In this document: positions 1 to 8,952 of the stretch, piece by piece | Layout of the letters: every line of letters starts with the position of its first letter | How positions within the stretch are numbered: position 1 is the first letter of the stretch | NCBI GenBank assembly: GCA_023818965.1 | Contig: JAMWCD010000002.1 | Span: 62,001-126,000 of the forward strand | Length of the DNA stretch: 64,000 bases | Origin: Candidatus Omnitrophota bacterium | GTDB lineage: Bacteria > Ratteibacteria > UBA8468 > B48-G9 > DTJG01 | Reading direction: 5' to 3' | The notes under the pieces: model-generated | The model's input: the letters and a program-made list of their open reading frames with translations, nothing else | Databases searched by the model: none | What the model was told of the DNA's origin: nothing | Translations under genes and position numbers: made by a program

Positions 1-2
1 AT

Positions 3-323
3 AAAACAAACTTTCAAATTTTTACATCTCATTTCAAGATAGTATGTGGAGGGTACCCTTCGGCACGAACATTTGGATTCTATATCACCCCCTGCATACT
101 GAATCACTCTGTCTATGTGGCAAGTTATAAACCCTTTTCTGGAAGCGCAAAAACCACTCTGCACTGGCTTAAAGAATTAAAACCACAGTCATTAATTGTC
201 CCTATCACATTGCACTGGGCTGCAGAAGTAGAGAGTAATTTTGCTTATGTGGATGAGCTTTTAAAAAGATTAAACGGTCATATATTACCCTGGAAACAAT
301 TACCTGAAATTGCAGGATTATGA
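3..323 (+). CDS. C-terminal end of an unrecognised protein (5' end outside window)
   Basis: The frame is open from the first bases of the window to a TGA at 321-323, so only about 106 C-terminal residues are visible. A GTG at 117 could serve as a start, but the open frame upstream of it argues for a longer protein. The visible part contains the stretches PSARTFGFYITPC and LIVPITLHWAAEVE. I do not recognise the family; a polysaccharide deacetylase tail would fit the neighbouring glycosyltransferases, but that is a guess. It converges with the next gene, with a 6-base overlap of ends. Confidence 0.5.
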   Translation, partial: KTNFQIFTSHFKIVCGGYPSARTFGFYITPCILNHSVYVASYKPFSGSAKTTLHWLKELKPQSLIVPITLHWAAEVESNFAYVDELLKRLNGHILPWKQLPEIAGL

Positions 324-1433
324 TACACCAAGGCATTTTCTACTTGCTTCGATTACCTCTTCAACCGATATATCAAGTAAACATCTTCTATTATATGGAC
401 AATTTAACTTTGCCTTTCGCATTTTACAGGGAGAACAGGGTAGATTTTTATAAAGAGCGATACTACCACTGCTCAATGGTCCCCACTTTACAGGACTTTT
501 TAAACCGAAAATTCCAACAACAGGAGTATTAACAAGCCCTGCAAAATGCAATCCACCACTTTCATTACTGATACACAGTTTACTTTTTTTGCAAAACAAA
601 GCGCCATAAACAGGATCAAGTGCAAACTCTTCATCAATTACAGCAGGTATCACTGGTTTATGTTTCATCAAATTGTTAATTCTTAAAAGAAGTTCTTTTT
701 CTTTTAAACTTCCCAGTAGTAATATTGAATAATCATCCTCATACAAAGCATCAGCAACCTTTGCGAATCTCTCTTCTGGCCACCTTTTCACCTGTTCAGA
801 TGCTCCTGGAAAAATTGACACCCATTTTTCAGAAGTAGAAATAATCGGCTCGACCTTTTTTTCATATTGTTCGGGAAAATTTACTTCTGGATAAATTTTT
901 ATATCCTTTTTTCCAAGAACCCTGCATAGTGAGAACAATTGAAATATATCATGAATTCTATCTCTACCTTTCTGATTAAATTTCCAGTGTGAAAAAAAAC
1001 ATCCAGTACCATAACTCAATCTATACCTGACAGGTAGAAGTGCAAGTAATAAATTTACAATGGAATATCTTTGAGTATCAATCAGCAAATCAACCTTTTC
1101 CCTTTTGCAAAGGCGATAAAACAAAAACCATTTTTTCAGTACTTCCCTTTTTTTCTTCATTCTGAATTCAAAATAAACATCAACAAAAGGAAAAATTGAT
1201 GAAAATTTCTCAAGACCTTTTAATCTATGTCCTGCAAAAATAATTTTTGATTGCGGAAACATCTCTTTCAGTGCCTGGAAAAATGGCATTGAAAGCATAA
1301 AATCACCGTAATGAGATTCGCCAATAAAAACAAGAATTCCTTTTATTCTATTACGTAATTTTACATATGCGGGGTTTTTATAAAATTTTTCAAACCTTGC
1401 CTCAGGATAATCAACTGGTTGATAAAATTTCAT
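318..1433 (-). CDS. Glycosyltransferase family 9 (heptosyltransferase-like)
   Basis: Predicted to transfer a sugar from a nucleotide-activated donor to a cell-surface glycan acceptor, as heptosyltransferases do for the lipopolysaccharide core. The N-terminal half has the family pattern of a strand followed by GDFMLSMPFFQALKEMFP. The C-terminal half has SIFPGASEQVKRWPEERFAKV and the donor-site stretch SNESGGLHFAGLVNTPVVGIFG. Length 371 residues is usual. The ATG at 1433 is preferred over an upstream one at 1475 because GAGG lies just before it; the gene then overlaps the end of the upstream glycosyltransferase by 23 bases, so the two are probably co-transcribed. The acceptor is unknown. Confidence 0.8.
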   Translation of the reverse strand: MKFYQPVDYPEARFEKFYKNPAYVKLRNRIKGILVFIGESHYGDFMLSMPFFQALKEMFPQSKIIFAGHRLKGLEKFSSIFPFVDVYFEFRMKKKREVLKKWFLFYRLCKREKVDLLIDTQRYSIVNLLLALLPVRYRLSYGTGCFFSHWKFNQKGRDRIHDIFQLFSLCRVLGKKDIKIYPEVNFPEQYEKKVEPIISTSEKWVSIFPGASEQVKRWPEERFAKVADALYEDDYSILLLGSLKEKELLLRINNLMKHKPVIPAVIDEEFALDPVYGALFCKKSKLCISNESGGLHFAGLVNTPVVGIFGLKSPVKWGPLSSGSIALYKNLPCSPCKMRKAKLNCPYNRRCLLDISVEEVIEASRKCLGVS

Positions 1434-2457
1434 AGAAGACCTCTTCAAGAATTTTCGCCTGATTTGAATAATCAAATTGCTTTATTTTTTTTCTTCCATT
1501 CTGAGCGATGTTTCGCCATTTCTCAGGATTTTCGATAAGTGTTTTAATTGCATTTAACATCTGTTGTAAATTTCCTGGCTGACAGATTATTGCTGACTCA
1601 TCGGTTGCAAAATCTCTGATTCCGCCAACATCTGTTGTTACAACTGCACATCCGCACGCCATTGCTTCCATTGGTGGATTTGGGAAAGCATCCTCAAGAG
1701 AAGGAAATATGAAAATGTCTGTGTTTTGATAGAATTCCAACATATCAGAGCTTTTTTCTCCTTTAATGAATTCAACATAACCAGGCAAATTCCCTGGATT
1801 CTTCAATCCTGCAATTAAAAAATGAAGGTGTGGATATTCTGATTTTATTCTTTTAAAAATCTCAAGCCCTATCTCTACTCCTTTATGTCCTGCATTTTTA
1901 CCCTCATAGAATATCATGCCTATGGATTGTGGTTTCTCATAAAACCTGTTTTCATATGAAAAGAACTCACAATTTACACCGTTAGCAACACGAAAAATTC
2001 TGTGCCGAGGATACAGTATTTTCAGTTTTTCATATACCATCGTAGAAGAAGCTATCAAAAAAACACTCTCAGGGATATCAAGAGGATTTTTCAGAAGATG
2101 AATGTTTGATACCCTCATTGCCTTGTTCCCGGTTCTTTTACTCCATCCACCTACATCACATGCGAGGTGAGGTGAACGAAAAAAAGTAATGTCTGCATCT
2201 TTTATCCATTTTTCATCATAACGGGGTATGATTTCTACAGGAAAATCGCAGTCAATCCATTCTGGAATAAATGACTTACCTTTTAATAAAAATCCAATTT
2301 TCTCCCTGACAAAGTATTCAAGTCCATTCTTATTTGGATTAAATGCCTTGTACATCACAATATCGTGATGTTTTGAGAGTTTATTGCAAAACTCAATTAT
2401 GGGTCGAGCAGCACCACTCGGTTTTTTCCCGATGTTTAAAAGCACATTGATTCTCAT
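1411..2457 (-). CDS. Glycosyltransferase family 4 (GT-B, group 1)
   Basis: Retaining GT-B glycosyltransferase, probably for surface polysaccharide. The donor-binding C-terminal half is clear: IGMIFYEGKNAGHKGVEIGL, FLIAGLKNPG, then the EX7E-type segment FPSLEDAFPNPPMEAMACG followed by AVVTTDVGGIRD. The chosen start at 2457 (MRINVLLNIGKK) puts the Rossmann strand at the N-terminus; an upstream ATG at 2526 would read through the divergent gatC promoter. About 348 residues, normal for the family. It is first in a two-gene unit with the GT9 gene. Confidence 0.82.
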   Translation of the reverse strand: MRINVLLNIGKKPSGAARPIIEFCNKLSKHHDIVMYKAFNPNKNGLEYFVREKIGFLLKGKSFIPEWIDCDFPVEIIPRYDEKWIKDADITFFRSPHLACDVGGWSKRTGNKAMRVSNIHLLKNPLDIPESVFLIASSTMVYEKLKILYPRHRIFRVANGVNCEFFSYENRFYEKPQSIGMIFYEGKNAGHKGVEIGLEIFKRIKSEYPHLHFLIAGLKNPGNLPGYVEFIKGEKSSDMLEFYQNTDIFIFPSLEDAFPNPPMEAMACGCAVVTTDVGGIRDFATDESAIICQPGNLQQMLNAIKTLIENPEKWRNIAQNGRKKIKQFDYSNQAKILEEVFYEILSTS

Positions 2458-2490
2458 TTTTTTCCAAAAGAAATTATAACACAAAAAAGG

Positions 2491-2519
2491 TTGACTGATT
2501 ATCCTTTTACCTGTATAAT
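2491..2519 (+). promoter_or_regulatory. Sigma70-type promoter upstream of gatC
   Basis: TTGACT at 2491-2496, a 17-base spacer, and a perfect TATAAT at 2514-2519. The gatC ATG is at 2538 with GGAG at 2528-2531, giving a very short leader. It probably drives the long + strand operon to about 10.6 kb. Confidence 0.75.
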
Positions 2520-2537
2520 GATACAAAGGAGAAAAAA

Positions 2538-2822
2538 ATGACTGTTGACAAAAATACTATTGATTATCTTGCAAAGCTTGCAAGAATAAAAATTGGTCAC
2601 GACGAGATCGAAAGGATTGTTTCTGATATCGAGAGCATCCTTTCATATGTTTCCCAGCTTGACCAATTAAATACAGAAAATATTGGACCTGCTAAGCATG
2701 TCCTTCCATTTTTCAATGTTTGCAGGAAAGACGAAGTAAAACCGTCTCTTCCAGTGGAAGAAGTTCTTAAGAATGCTCCAGAAAAAACAACAAATTTATT
2801 CAAAGTTCCCAAAATTATTTAA
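2538..2822 (+). CDS. gatC: Asp-tRNA(Asn)/Glu-tRNA(Gln) amidotransferase subunit C
   Basis: Small stabilising subunit of the GatCAB complex, which amidates mischarged Glu-tRNA(Gln) or Asp-tRNA(Asn). The 94 residues match the family throughout: IDYLAKLARIKI at the N-terminus, the helix IVSDIESILSYVSQLDQLNT and the typical end FFNVCRKDEVKPS with KVPKII. GatA and GatB are not in this window. First gene of the operon; accA follows after 5 bases. Confidence 0.93.
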   Translation: MTVDKNTIDYLAKLARIKIGHDEIERIVSDIESILSYVSQLDQLNTENIGPAKHVLPFFNVCRKDEVKPSLPVEEVLKNAPEKTTNLFKVPKII

Positions 2823-2827
2823 ACAAA

Positions 2828-3802
2828 ATGGACCGAAAATACCTTGATTTTGAAAAACCTCTTGAGGAAATAGAAAAGCAGATTCAGCATCTTCAGGAAA
2901 TCAAGAAGAAGAAAAATATAGACAACCAGCTACAAATAACACAACTTCAACAGCTTTTCAGAGAAAAAACAAAACAGATATATTCAAATCTTGATGCATG
3001 GCAGAAGGTTCAGGTTGCAAGGCATCCTCAAAGACCTCATACCCTTGATTATATTAATGGATTAATGGAAAATTTTTATGAACTCCATGGTGATAGAATT
3101 TATGGTGATGACCCTGCCATTATTGCTGGCATCGGTAAGTTCAGGGGATTACCCATCGCAATGGTTGGTCACCAGAAGGGCAAAGATACAGAAGAAAATA
3201 TTAAAAGAAATTTTGGCATGGCTCATCCTGAAGGATACAGAAAGGCACTCAGGGTTATGAAATTAGCTGAAAAATTCTCATTTCCTGTTGTGAGTCTTGT
3301 TGATACTCCCGGAGCTCATCCTCACATACAGGCAGAAGAAAGGAACCAGGCACTGGCGATCGCAAATAACATCTACGAAATGTCATGCCTGCAAACCCCA
3401 ATTCTTGTTATAATTATAGGGGAGGGTGGCAGCGGTGGTGCTCTTGGAATTGGTGTCGGAGATAAAATCGTTATGCTGGAATTTGCCATTTATTCTGTTA
3501 TTTCACCTGAGGGATGCGCATCAATTCTCTGGAAGGACCAGCAAGCAGTAAAAGAAGCATCTGAATCCCTGAAATTAACGGCTCCTGAACTATTAAAACT
3601 TGGTTTGATCGATGAAATTATAAATGAACCTGCTGGCGGTGCTCATGCTCAACCACAGGAAATGATTAAGATTCTCGGTGACTACATTGAAAAACAACTG
3701 GCTCAATTATCTTCTACCGGGTTGGATGTTTTAATGGAACAACGATACCAGAAATATAGAAACATTGGTGTTTTTATAACAGGAAATAAGGAAGCAATAT
3801 GA
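2828..3802 (+). CDS. accA: Acetyl-CoA carboxylase carboxyltransferase subunit alpha
   Basis: Alpha half of the carboxyltransferase that makes malonyl-CoA for fatty-acid synthesis; AccD is not in the window. An N-terminal coiled region (LEKPLEEIEKQIQHLQEIKK-type) leads into HPQRPHTLDYI, then the core with GHQKGKDTEENIKRNFGM, LVDTPGAHP and the oxyanion glycines GEGGSGGALGIGVGD. 324 residues is normal. The stop overlaps the hisG start (ATGA). Confidence 0.95.
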   Translation: MDRKYLDFEKPLEEIEKQIQHLQEIKKKKNIDNQLQITQLQQLFREKTKQIYSNLDAWQKVQVARHPQRPHTLDYINGLMENFYELHGDRIYGDDPAIIAGIGKFRGLPIAMVGHQKGKDTEENIKRNFGMAHPEGYRKALRVMKLAEKFSFPVVSLVDTPGAHPHIQAEERNQALAIANNIYEMSCLQTPILVIIIGEGGSGGALGIGVGDKIVMLEFAIYSVISPEGCASILWKDQQAVKEASESLKLTAPELLKLGLIDEIINEPAGGAHAQPQEMIKILGDYIEKQLAQLSSTGLDVLMEQRYQKYRNIGVFITGNKEAI

Positions 3803-4674
3803 ACAAAAAATTGAAACTTGCCATACCAAAAGGAAGTTTGCAGGAATCAACAATCGCCCTTTTTACCAATGCTGGCTTTGAAGTGTCAAGTGTAACAAGA
3901 AGCTATTATCTTTCGATTGACGACCCGGAAATTGAGGCGATACTGATAAGGGCACAGGAAATCCCGAGATATGTTCAGCTGGGAGTTTTTGACGCTGGTA
4001 TATCAGGAAAGGACTGGATACTTGAAAACAGGGCAGATGTCGTAGAGATCGCCAATTTATGCTATGCAAAGCATGGATTGAAACCAGTAAAAATTGTTCT
4101 TGCTGTGCCGGAGAAATCAAATATAAAATCAGTGAAAGACCTTGAAGGAAAAATCATTGCAACAGAACTGGTAAATTTAACAAAGGATTATCTGAAAAAG
4201 CATAATGTACAGTGTAATGTAGAATTTTCTTGGGGTGCGACTGAAATCAAAGCAGGTTATCTTGTTGATGCAATTGTTGAAATTACAGAAACAGGAACAA
4301 CCATTGCTTCACATGGATTACGAATCATTGACGTTATCATGGAATCTACACCACGATTTTTTGCAAACAAGGATTCATGGAAGGATCAATGGAAAAGAGA
4401 AAAAATTAAAAAAATTGCTTTACTTCTTGAAGGTGCATTGAATGCAAGTAAAAAGGTTGGGTTGAAAATGAATGTACAGAAAAAGGACCTTGAGAAAATA
4501 TTGAAAAGATTACCTGCAATAAAAAAACCTACAATTGCAAAGCTTTCAGCCCGAGGATGGTTCGCCATTGAAACAATCATTGATAAAAATGAGGTAAAAA
4601 ACATAATTCCAGAATTAAAAAAACTTGGAGCGTCAGGCATTGTTGAATACAGTATAAACAAACTTATTTACTGA
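3799..4674 (+). CDS. hisG: ATP phosphoribosyltransferase, long form
   Basis: First step of histidine synthesis, ATP + PRPP to phosphoribosyl-ATP. The substrate-binding start LKLAIPKGSLQESTIALF and the PRPP loop VEITETGTTIASHGLRII are visible. 291 residues, with a C-terminal ACT-like domain from about residue 215, indicate the self-sufficient HisG(L) form that needs no HisZ and is usually inhibited by histidine. hisA and hisC lie elsewhere in the window, so the pathway is scattered. Confidence 0.94.
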   Translation: MNKKLKLAIPKGSLQESTIALFTNAGFEVSSVTRSYYLSIDDPEIEAILIRAQEIPRYVQLGVFDAGISGKDWILENRADVVEIANLCYAKHGLKPVKIVLAVPEKSNIKSVKDLEGKIIATELVNLTKDYLKKHNVQCNVEFSWGATEIKAGYLVDAIVEITETGTTIASHGLRIIDVIMESTPRFFANKDSWKDQWKREKIKKIALLLEGALNASKKVGLKMNVQKKDLEKILKRLPAIKKPTIAKLSARGWFAIETIIDKNEVKNIIPELKKLGASGIVEYSINKLIY

Positions 4675-4685
4675 AGGGAGACGAT

Positions 4686-4781
4686 ATGCCCTGTGGAAGA
4701 AAAAGAAAGAGAAGAAAAATAAAAACGCACAAGAGAAAAAAAAGATTGCGCGCACTCAGGCATAAAAAGAGAAAAAGATGA
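4686..4781 (+). CDS. Very small basic protein, AURKAIP1/COX24 (mS38-like) family
   Basis: A 31-residue ORF: MPCGRKRKRRKIKTHKRKKR, then LRALRHKKRKR. More than half of it is Lys/Arg. The pattern GRKRKRRKI, KTHKRKKRLR and RHKK is that of the bacterial AURKAIP1/COX24-domain proteins, relatives of the mitoribosomal protein mS38. GGGAG precedes the ATG at good spacing, and its TGA overlaps the start of the next gene (ATGA), so it is translated inside the operon. Expected role: a small ribosomal RNA-binding protein of the 30S subunit (inference from family). Confidence 0.85.
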   Translation: MPCGRKRKRRKIKTHKRKKRLRALRHKKRKR

Positions 4782-6142
4782 AAATCATTGTGCATCTGGC
4801 GGTTTTTGCATTCCTTCTTGCTGGATGCGCCACAGTGAATTTTGTAGAAAAAAACAAAATAGAAACAGCAAGGAGGTTTTATATTCAGGGTCTCCTTTAT
4901 GAAGCAGATGGAGATATGGAAAATGCCCTTGCACAGTACAAAAAATCTTTTGAAATTGATTCAGAAAACAGTTTTGTTGCAGGGAAAATAGCAAAAGTAC
5001 TGTTAAAAGAAAGAAAATACCAGCAGGCTGAGAAATTTTTCAAAAGGGCAATATCTCTGAATGAACAGGACCCTGAAAATTTCCTGAATCTTGGACTGGT
5101 GTATTTCTATTTAAAGTCATATGACAAAGCCATTTTCTATATAGAAAAAGGGCTCAAGATTAAAGAATTTCCATCGTATAGAATGGTACTCTGCGACCTT
5201 TATGTAGCAACAAACCAGTATGATAAGGCACTCGGTTGTTACAAAATTTTAATAGAAAGTTTTCCATCGAACTTTCTTCTGCACTATAACTACGGACTTT
5301 TGCTTGAAAAATTGAATAAAAAAAATGAAGCAGAAGAATCTTTTCTTACAGCAATAAAATTCCAACCTGTGTTTTATAAAAGTTATCTTGAACTTGGCTC
5401 TATATATGACGAGCAAAACAACACTGACAGTGCAATAAAATATTACACAAAGGCAATGGAAATTGCTCCAGCAGACCCATCTGCATATGAAAAACTGGCT
5501 TCTCTTTATATCAGACAGGAAAACCCACAAAAACTTGAGGAAATTTTAGTAAAAGCAATCAAACTTAACATACAATCATCAGTAATAAACGAAATGTTAG
5601 GATTCATAAATTTTCAGAACAAAAACTACGAAATTGCTGAAACTTATTACAGAAGAGCACTGATGATAAAAGAAACATCATCCGGCTGGTTTAACCTTGG
5701 TATCATTTATGACAGAATGAATAAAAAAAATGAAATGGAACAATGTATGCGTAAAGCAATAGAACTGGATAGAAAAAATCATCTCGCACTCAATTATCTT
5801 GGATACTCATTCCTGCTGGAAGACAAAAATATTGATGAAGCATTTAATTTAATTCAACAGGCAGTGAATCTTGACCCTGAAAATGGAGCATATCTTGATA
5901 GCCTTGGCTGGGCTTATTATAAAAAGGGAAATTATAAAATGGCTGAAAAATATCTTGTGATGGCTGAAGAAAAAGAAAAAGATCCAGAAATATATGAACA
6001 CCTTGGCTATCTCTATTACAAATTAAACGACCCGGTAAAAGCAATTTACTGGTGGGCAAGGTCTCTGGAAATTGCTCCAAAGGACGAAGTAGAAAAAATG
6101 ATCGAAACAGCAAAGAATCAAATACTAATTCGCAAGAAATGA
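4778..6142 (+). CDS. TPR-repeat lipoprotein
   Basis: Exported lipoprotein: a short hydrophobic signal ending in LLAGC, with the lipidated Cys at residue 17. The rest is a tandem array of about ten tetratricopeptide repeats (for example ENFLNLGLVYFYLKSYDKAI, DSLGWAYYKKGNYKMAEKYL, EHLGYLYYKLNDPVKAIYWW). TPR lipoproteins of this type often scaffold envelope assembly. No enzymatic motif is seen, and no partner is evident among its metabolic neighbours. The end overlaps the dxs start (ATGA). Confidence 0.85.
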   Translation: MKIIVHLAVFAFLLAGCATVNFVEKNKIETARRFYIQGLLYEADGDMENALAQYKKSFEIDSENSFVAGKIAKVLLKERKYQQAEKFFKRAISLNEQDPENFLNLGLVYFYLKSYDKAIFYIEKGLKIKEFPSYRMVLCDLYVATNQYDKALGCYKILIESFPSNFLLHYNYGLLLEKLNKKNEAEESFLTAIKFQPVFYKSYLELGSIYDEQNNTDSAIKYYTKAMEIAPADPSAYEKLASLYIRQENPQKLEEILVKAIKLNIQSSVINEMLGFINFQNKNYEIAETYYRRALMIKETSSGWFNLGIIYDRMNKKNEMEQCMRKAIELDRKNHLALNYLGYSFLLEDKNIDEAFNLIQQAVNLDPENGAYLDSLGWAYYKKGNYKMAEKYLVMAEEKEKDPEIYEHLGYLYYKLNDPVKAIYWWARSLEIAPKDEVEKMIETAKNQILIRKK

Positions 6143-7959
6143 ATAATCTTCTCAAAACAATAAACCAGAATCCAGAATTTTTAAAAAAACTTACAAAAAC
6201 ACAACTTGAACAACTCTGTCAGGAAATAAGACAGACCATTATAAAGGTTGTTTCAAGCAATGGAGGACATCTTGCTTCTAACCTCGGAGTAGTTGAAATT
6301 ACAGTTGTTCTTCATTATCTGTTAAATATTCCACCTGACAGAATCATATTTGATGTTGGTCATCAGATATATCCACATAAATTGCTTACCGGAAGACTGG
6401 AAAAATTTGATACATTGAGAAAGTATCATGGTATTTCTGGTTATCCAAATCCTGATGAAAGTCCAGCAGATCTTTTTAAAACAGGTCACGCAGGTACTGC
6501 TGTGTCATATGGTATAGGAATCCAAACAGCCCATGATTTGAATAATGAAAAAGGAAAAACTGTTGTTGTCATTGGAGATGGAAGCCTCACAAATGGAGTT
6601 ACCTTTGAAGGACTTAATAACCTTGGAACAAAAAATATTTTAATCATTCTCAATGATAACAATTTCTCAATATCAAGAACAAGGGGTGCACTATCATATT
6701 ATTTAACAAAATTAATCACGATGCCTGTTCTCTCAAAATCAAAAGACGAAATCAAGGAAATTATTGAGAGAATTCCAGGAATAGGTGAACAAATTGTGAA
6801 GATGGGCAGGGACATTGAAAAAAGAACAAGATACTTAATTATTCCTGGAGTATTCTTTGAAAAACTCGGAATCCAGTATTTTGGACCAATTGATGGAAAT
6901 GATATTTCTCAACTCCTTGAAGTAATTAAAAACCTTCTGGTAAGCCAGGGTCCAGTATTGCTCCATGCAATTACCAGGAAGGGAAAAGGATATGCCTTTG
7001 CTGAAAAACATCCAGAGAAATATCATAGCATCGGTCCATTCAAAATTGAAACAGGCCAATCCCTGACAGAACAACCATCAACAGGAACATTTGTGGGAAA
7101 ATTCCTTGAACAGGCAGGAGAAAAACATGACTTCTGTGTAATCACGGCAGCCATGGAATATGGACTTGGTTTTGACGGATTTGCAAAAAAATTTCCGTCA
7201 AGATTTTTTGATGTTGGTATTGCGGAAAGCCATAGCATGATATTTGCAGCAGGCATAGCAAAAACAGGAAAAAAAGTTTTTGTTGGAATTTACAGCACTT
7301 TTCTACAGAGAACATATGACCAGATTTTTCACGACATATGTTTGCAGAAACTGCCAGTTGTGATTCTCGTAGATAGAGCAGGTATTGTGTCAGGAGATGG
7401 TCCCACACATCAGGGTATCTATGATATTGCGTTTTTACGAACCATCCCAATAATTACAATCTTCTGTCCTTATTCACTGACAGATCTGGAAGAAACACTG
7501 GTAAACTGCCTTCATTATAAAACACCTGCAGTCATTCGATATCCTCGACACTTACTACCACAAAATGTGCAGGAAATAAAAAATAATGGTACACTACTAT
7601 GTCTTGGACTTGGTTCAATGGCAGAAATTGTATACGATGCCTGTATCAAACTGAATCAGCAGGGTTACAATATTGATTTTATACCTGTAAACCGAGTTAA
7701 ACCAGTTGAAGAAGATTTAATAGATACTCTGTCACATTACAGAAAAATTGTTACCTGTGAAGAAGGCATACTAACCGGTGGATTTGGTTCGGGTATTATT
7801 GAACGATGCAATGAAAAAGGCATATCACCAAAAATTTTACGACTTGGGATTCCTGATACATTCATTGAGACAGGTTCACGGGAGGAAATTTTAAAGGAAT
7901 TAAAACTTGACCAGGATCAAATTACAGAAAGGATCAGACACTTTTATGAAACAGATTAA
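6139..7959 (+). CDS. dxs: 1-deoxy-D-xylulose-5-phosphate synthase
   Basis: First enzyme of the MEP isoprenoid pathway: pyruvate + glyceraldehyde-3-phosphate to DXP, with thiamine diphosphate. Motifs: GGHLASNLGVVE, DVGHQIYPHKLLTGR, the ThDP motif GDGSLTNGVTFEGLNN, and GIAESHSMIFAAGIA plus DRAGIVSGDGPTHQGIYDI in the transketolase-like middle domain. The start at 6139 (MNNLLKTI) gives 606 residues and an ATGA junction with the TPR gene; an in-frame ATG at 6052 would add an unrelated leader inside that gene. Confidence 0.95.
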   Translation: MNNLLKTINQNPEFLKKLTKTQLEQLCQEIRQTIIKVVSSNGGHLASNLGVVEITVVLHYLLNIPPDRIIFDVGHQIYPHKLLTGRLEKFDTLRKYHGISGYPNPDESPADLFKTGHAGTAVSYGIGIQTAHDLNNEKGKTVVVIGDGSLTNGVTFEGLNNLGTKNILIILNDNNFSISRTRGALSYYLTKLITMPVLSKSKDEIKEIIERIPGIGEQIVKMGRDIEKRTRYLIIPGVFFEKLGIQYFGPIDGNDISQLLEVIKNLLVSQGPVLLHAITRKGKGYAFAEKHPEKYHSIGPFKIETGQSLTEQPSTGTFVGKFLEQAGEKHDFCVITAAMEYGLGFDGFAKKFPSRFFDVGIAESHSMIFAAGIAKTGKKVFVGIYSTFLQRTYDQIFHDICLQKLPVVILVDRAGIVSGDGPTHQGIYDIAFLRTIPIITIFCPYSLTDLEETLVNCLHYKTPAVIRYPRHLLPQNVQEIKNNGTLLCLGLGSMAEIVYDACIKLNQQGYNIDFIPVNRVKPVEEDLIDTLSHYRKIVTCEEGILTGGFGSGIIERCNEKGISPKILRLGIPDTFIETGSREEILKELKLDQDQITERIRHFYETD

Positions 7960-8725
7960 TGTATCCATTATCATAAATCCAAAAATTCCTGATGGACAAA
8001 AAATCATCAGGGACTTTGAAAAAATTATCTGCGAAGAAAAAGCAAAAATTGTTCCCTGCAGTCCTGATACTGATATTTTAATCACACTTGGCGGAGATGG
8101 CACTGTATTAAAAGGTTTCAGAATGCTTCAATCCTTTGAAACATGCCTTCTTGGGTTGAATTTCGGAAAGTTTGGTTTTCTTACGATAGATTGTAAAGAC
8201 AGAAAAAAAATCATTAAAGATGCAATTTCAGGAAATTTTAAAATTTCTCCGAGAATCTATCTTGAAGGGTTCATCAATAGAAGCTTTGTCGGTAAAGCCC
8301 TGAACGAAATGGTCATATTCAGAAAAGATATACGAATGGTTGAATTTGAGTTAATCCTTGACTCCACTGCGTTTTATTTTAAAGCAGATGGTATAATTAT
8401 CAGTACTCCAACTGGTTCAACAGCACATGCTTTTTCAGCAGGAGGTCCTATTGTTTTTCCTGAAGACAGGTCAATGGTCATTGTTGCATTTGCACCATTT
8501 ACTGCCACATGGAGAAACTGTGTATATGAGGGAGACAAAATTTTATTGAAGCCATCTCGTGATTGTGATATAATCCTTGACGGACAGGAAAAAATCAATC
8601 TTGAACAGCATAATACAATTGAAATAAAACCAGGAAAACAACTATTTAAATTGATGGTGCCACCAGAATGGGACTTCTGGAAAACACTAAAGGAAAAATT
8701 CTCGTGGGGAAAAGGTTTATCCTGA
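7946..8725 (+). CDS. nadK: NAD kinase
   Basis: Phosphorylates NAD to NADP. Family signatures are present: LITLGGDGTVLKGF near residue 60, LGLNFGKFGFLT, ALNEMVIFR and IISTPTGSTAHAFSAGGPIV. 259 residues from MKQINVSIIINP at 7946, which overlaps the end of dxs by 14 bases and has AGGA upstream. NADP supply beside dxs makes sense, since the MEP pathway uses NADPH. Confidence 0.93.
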   Translation: MKQINVSIIINPKIPDGQKIIRDFEKIICEEKAKIVPCSPDTDILITLGGDGTVLKGFRMLQSFETCLLGLNFGKFGFLTIDCKDRKKIIKDAISGNFKISPRIYLEGFINRSFVGKALNEMVIFRKDIRMVEFELILDSTAFYFKADGIIISTPTGSTAHAFSAGGPIVFPEDRSMVIVAFAPFTATWRNCVYEGDKILLKPSRDCDIILDGQEKINLEQHNTIEIKPGKQLFKLMVPPEWDFWKTLKEKFSWGKGLS

Positions 8726-8952
8726 AAATCAATAAAAATAGATGCAAGGGATGTATGCTGTGTATAGGGGTATGCCCGCAGAACCTTTTGAAAATGTCAA
8801 AATCGTTCAATAAATCAGGATATCACTATGCTGAAATAACAGCTGATAACTGCAGAGGATGTAAAAGATGCACGCTGATATGTCCTGAGGCGGCAATCGA
8901 ACTTTTCCTTGAAGAAAACGAAAATGAACCTAACAACAGGGAGGAGACGTGA
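8704..8952 (+). CDS. 2x[4Fe-4S] ferredoxin, 2-oxoacid oxidoreductase delta-subunit-like
   Basis: Two complete cluster motifs, CKGCMLCIGVCP and CRGCKRCTLICP, in an 82-residue protein. The layout, with INKNRCKGC followed by GVCPQNLLKMS and NKSGYHYAEI, resembles the KorD/VorD delta subunit of 2-oxoacid:ferredoxin oxidoreductases. The korA and korB genes lie 24 kb away, so pairing with them is inference. GTG at 8704 is chosen as start because AAGGA lies nine bases before it; an ATG at 8668 would make a longer overlap with nadK and has no ribosome site. Confidence 0.82.
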   Translation: MGKRFILKINKNRCKGCMLCIGVCPQNLLKMSKSFNKSGYHYAEITADNCRGCKRCTLICPEAAIELFLEENENEPNNREET

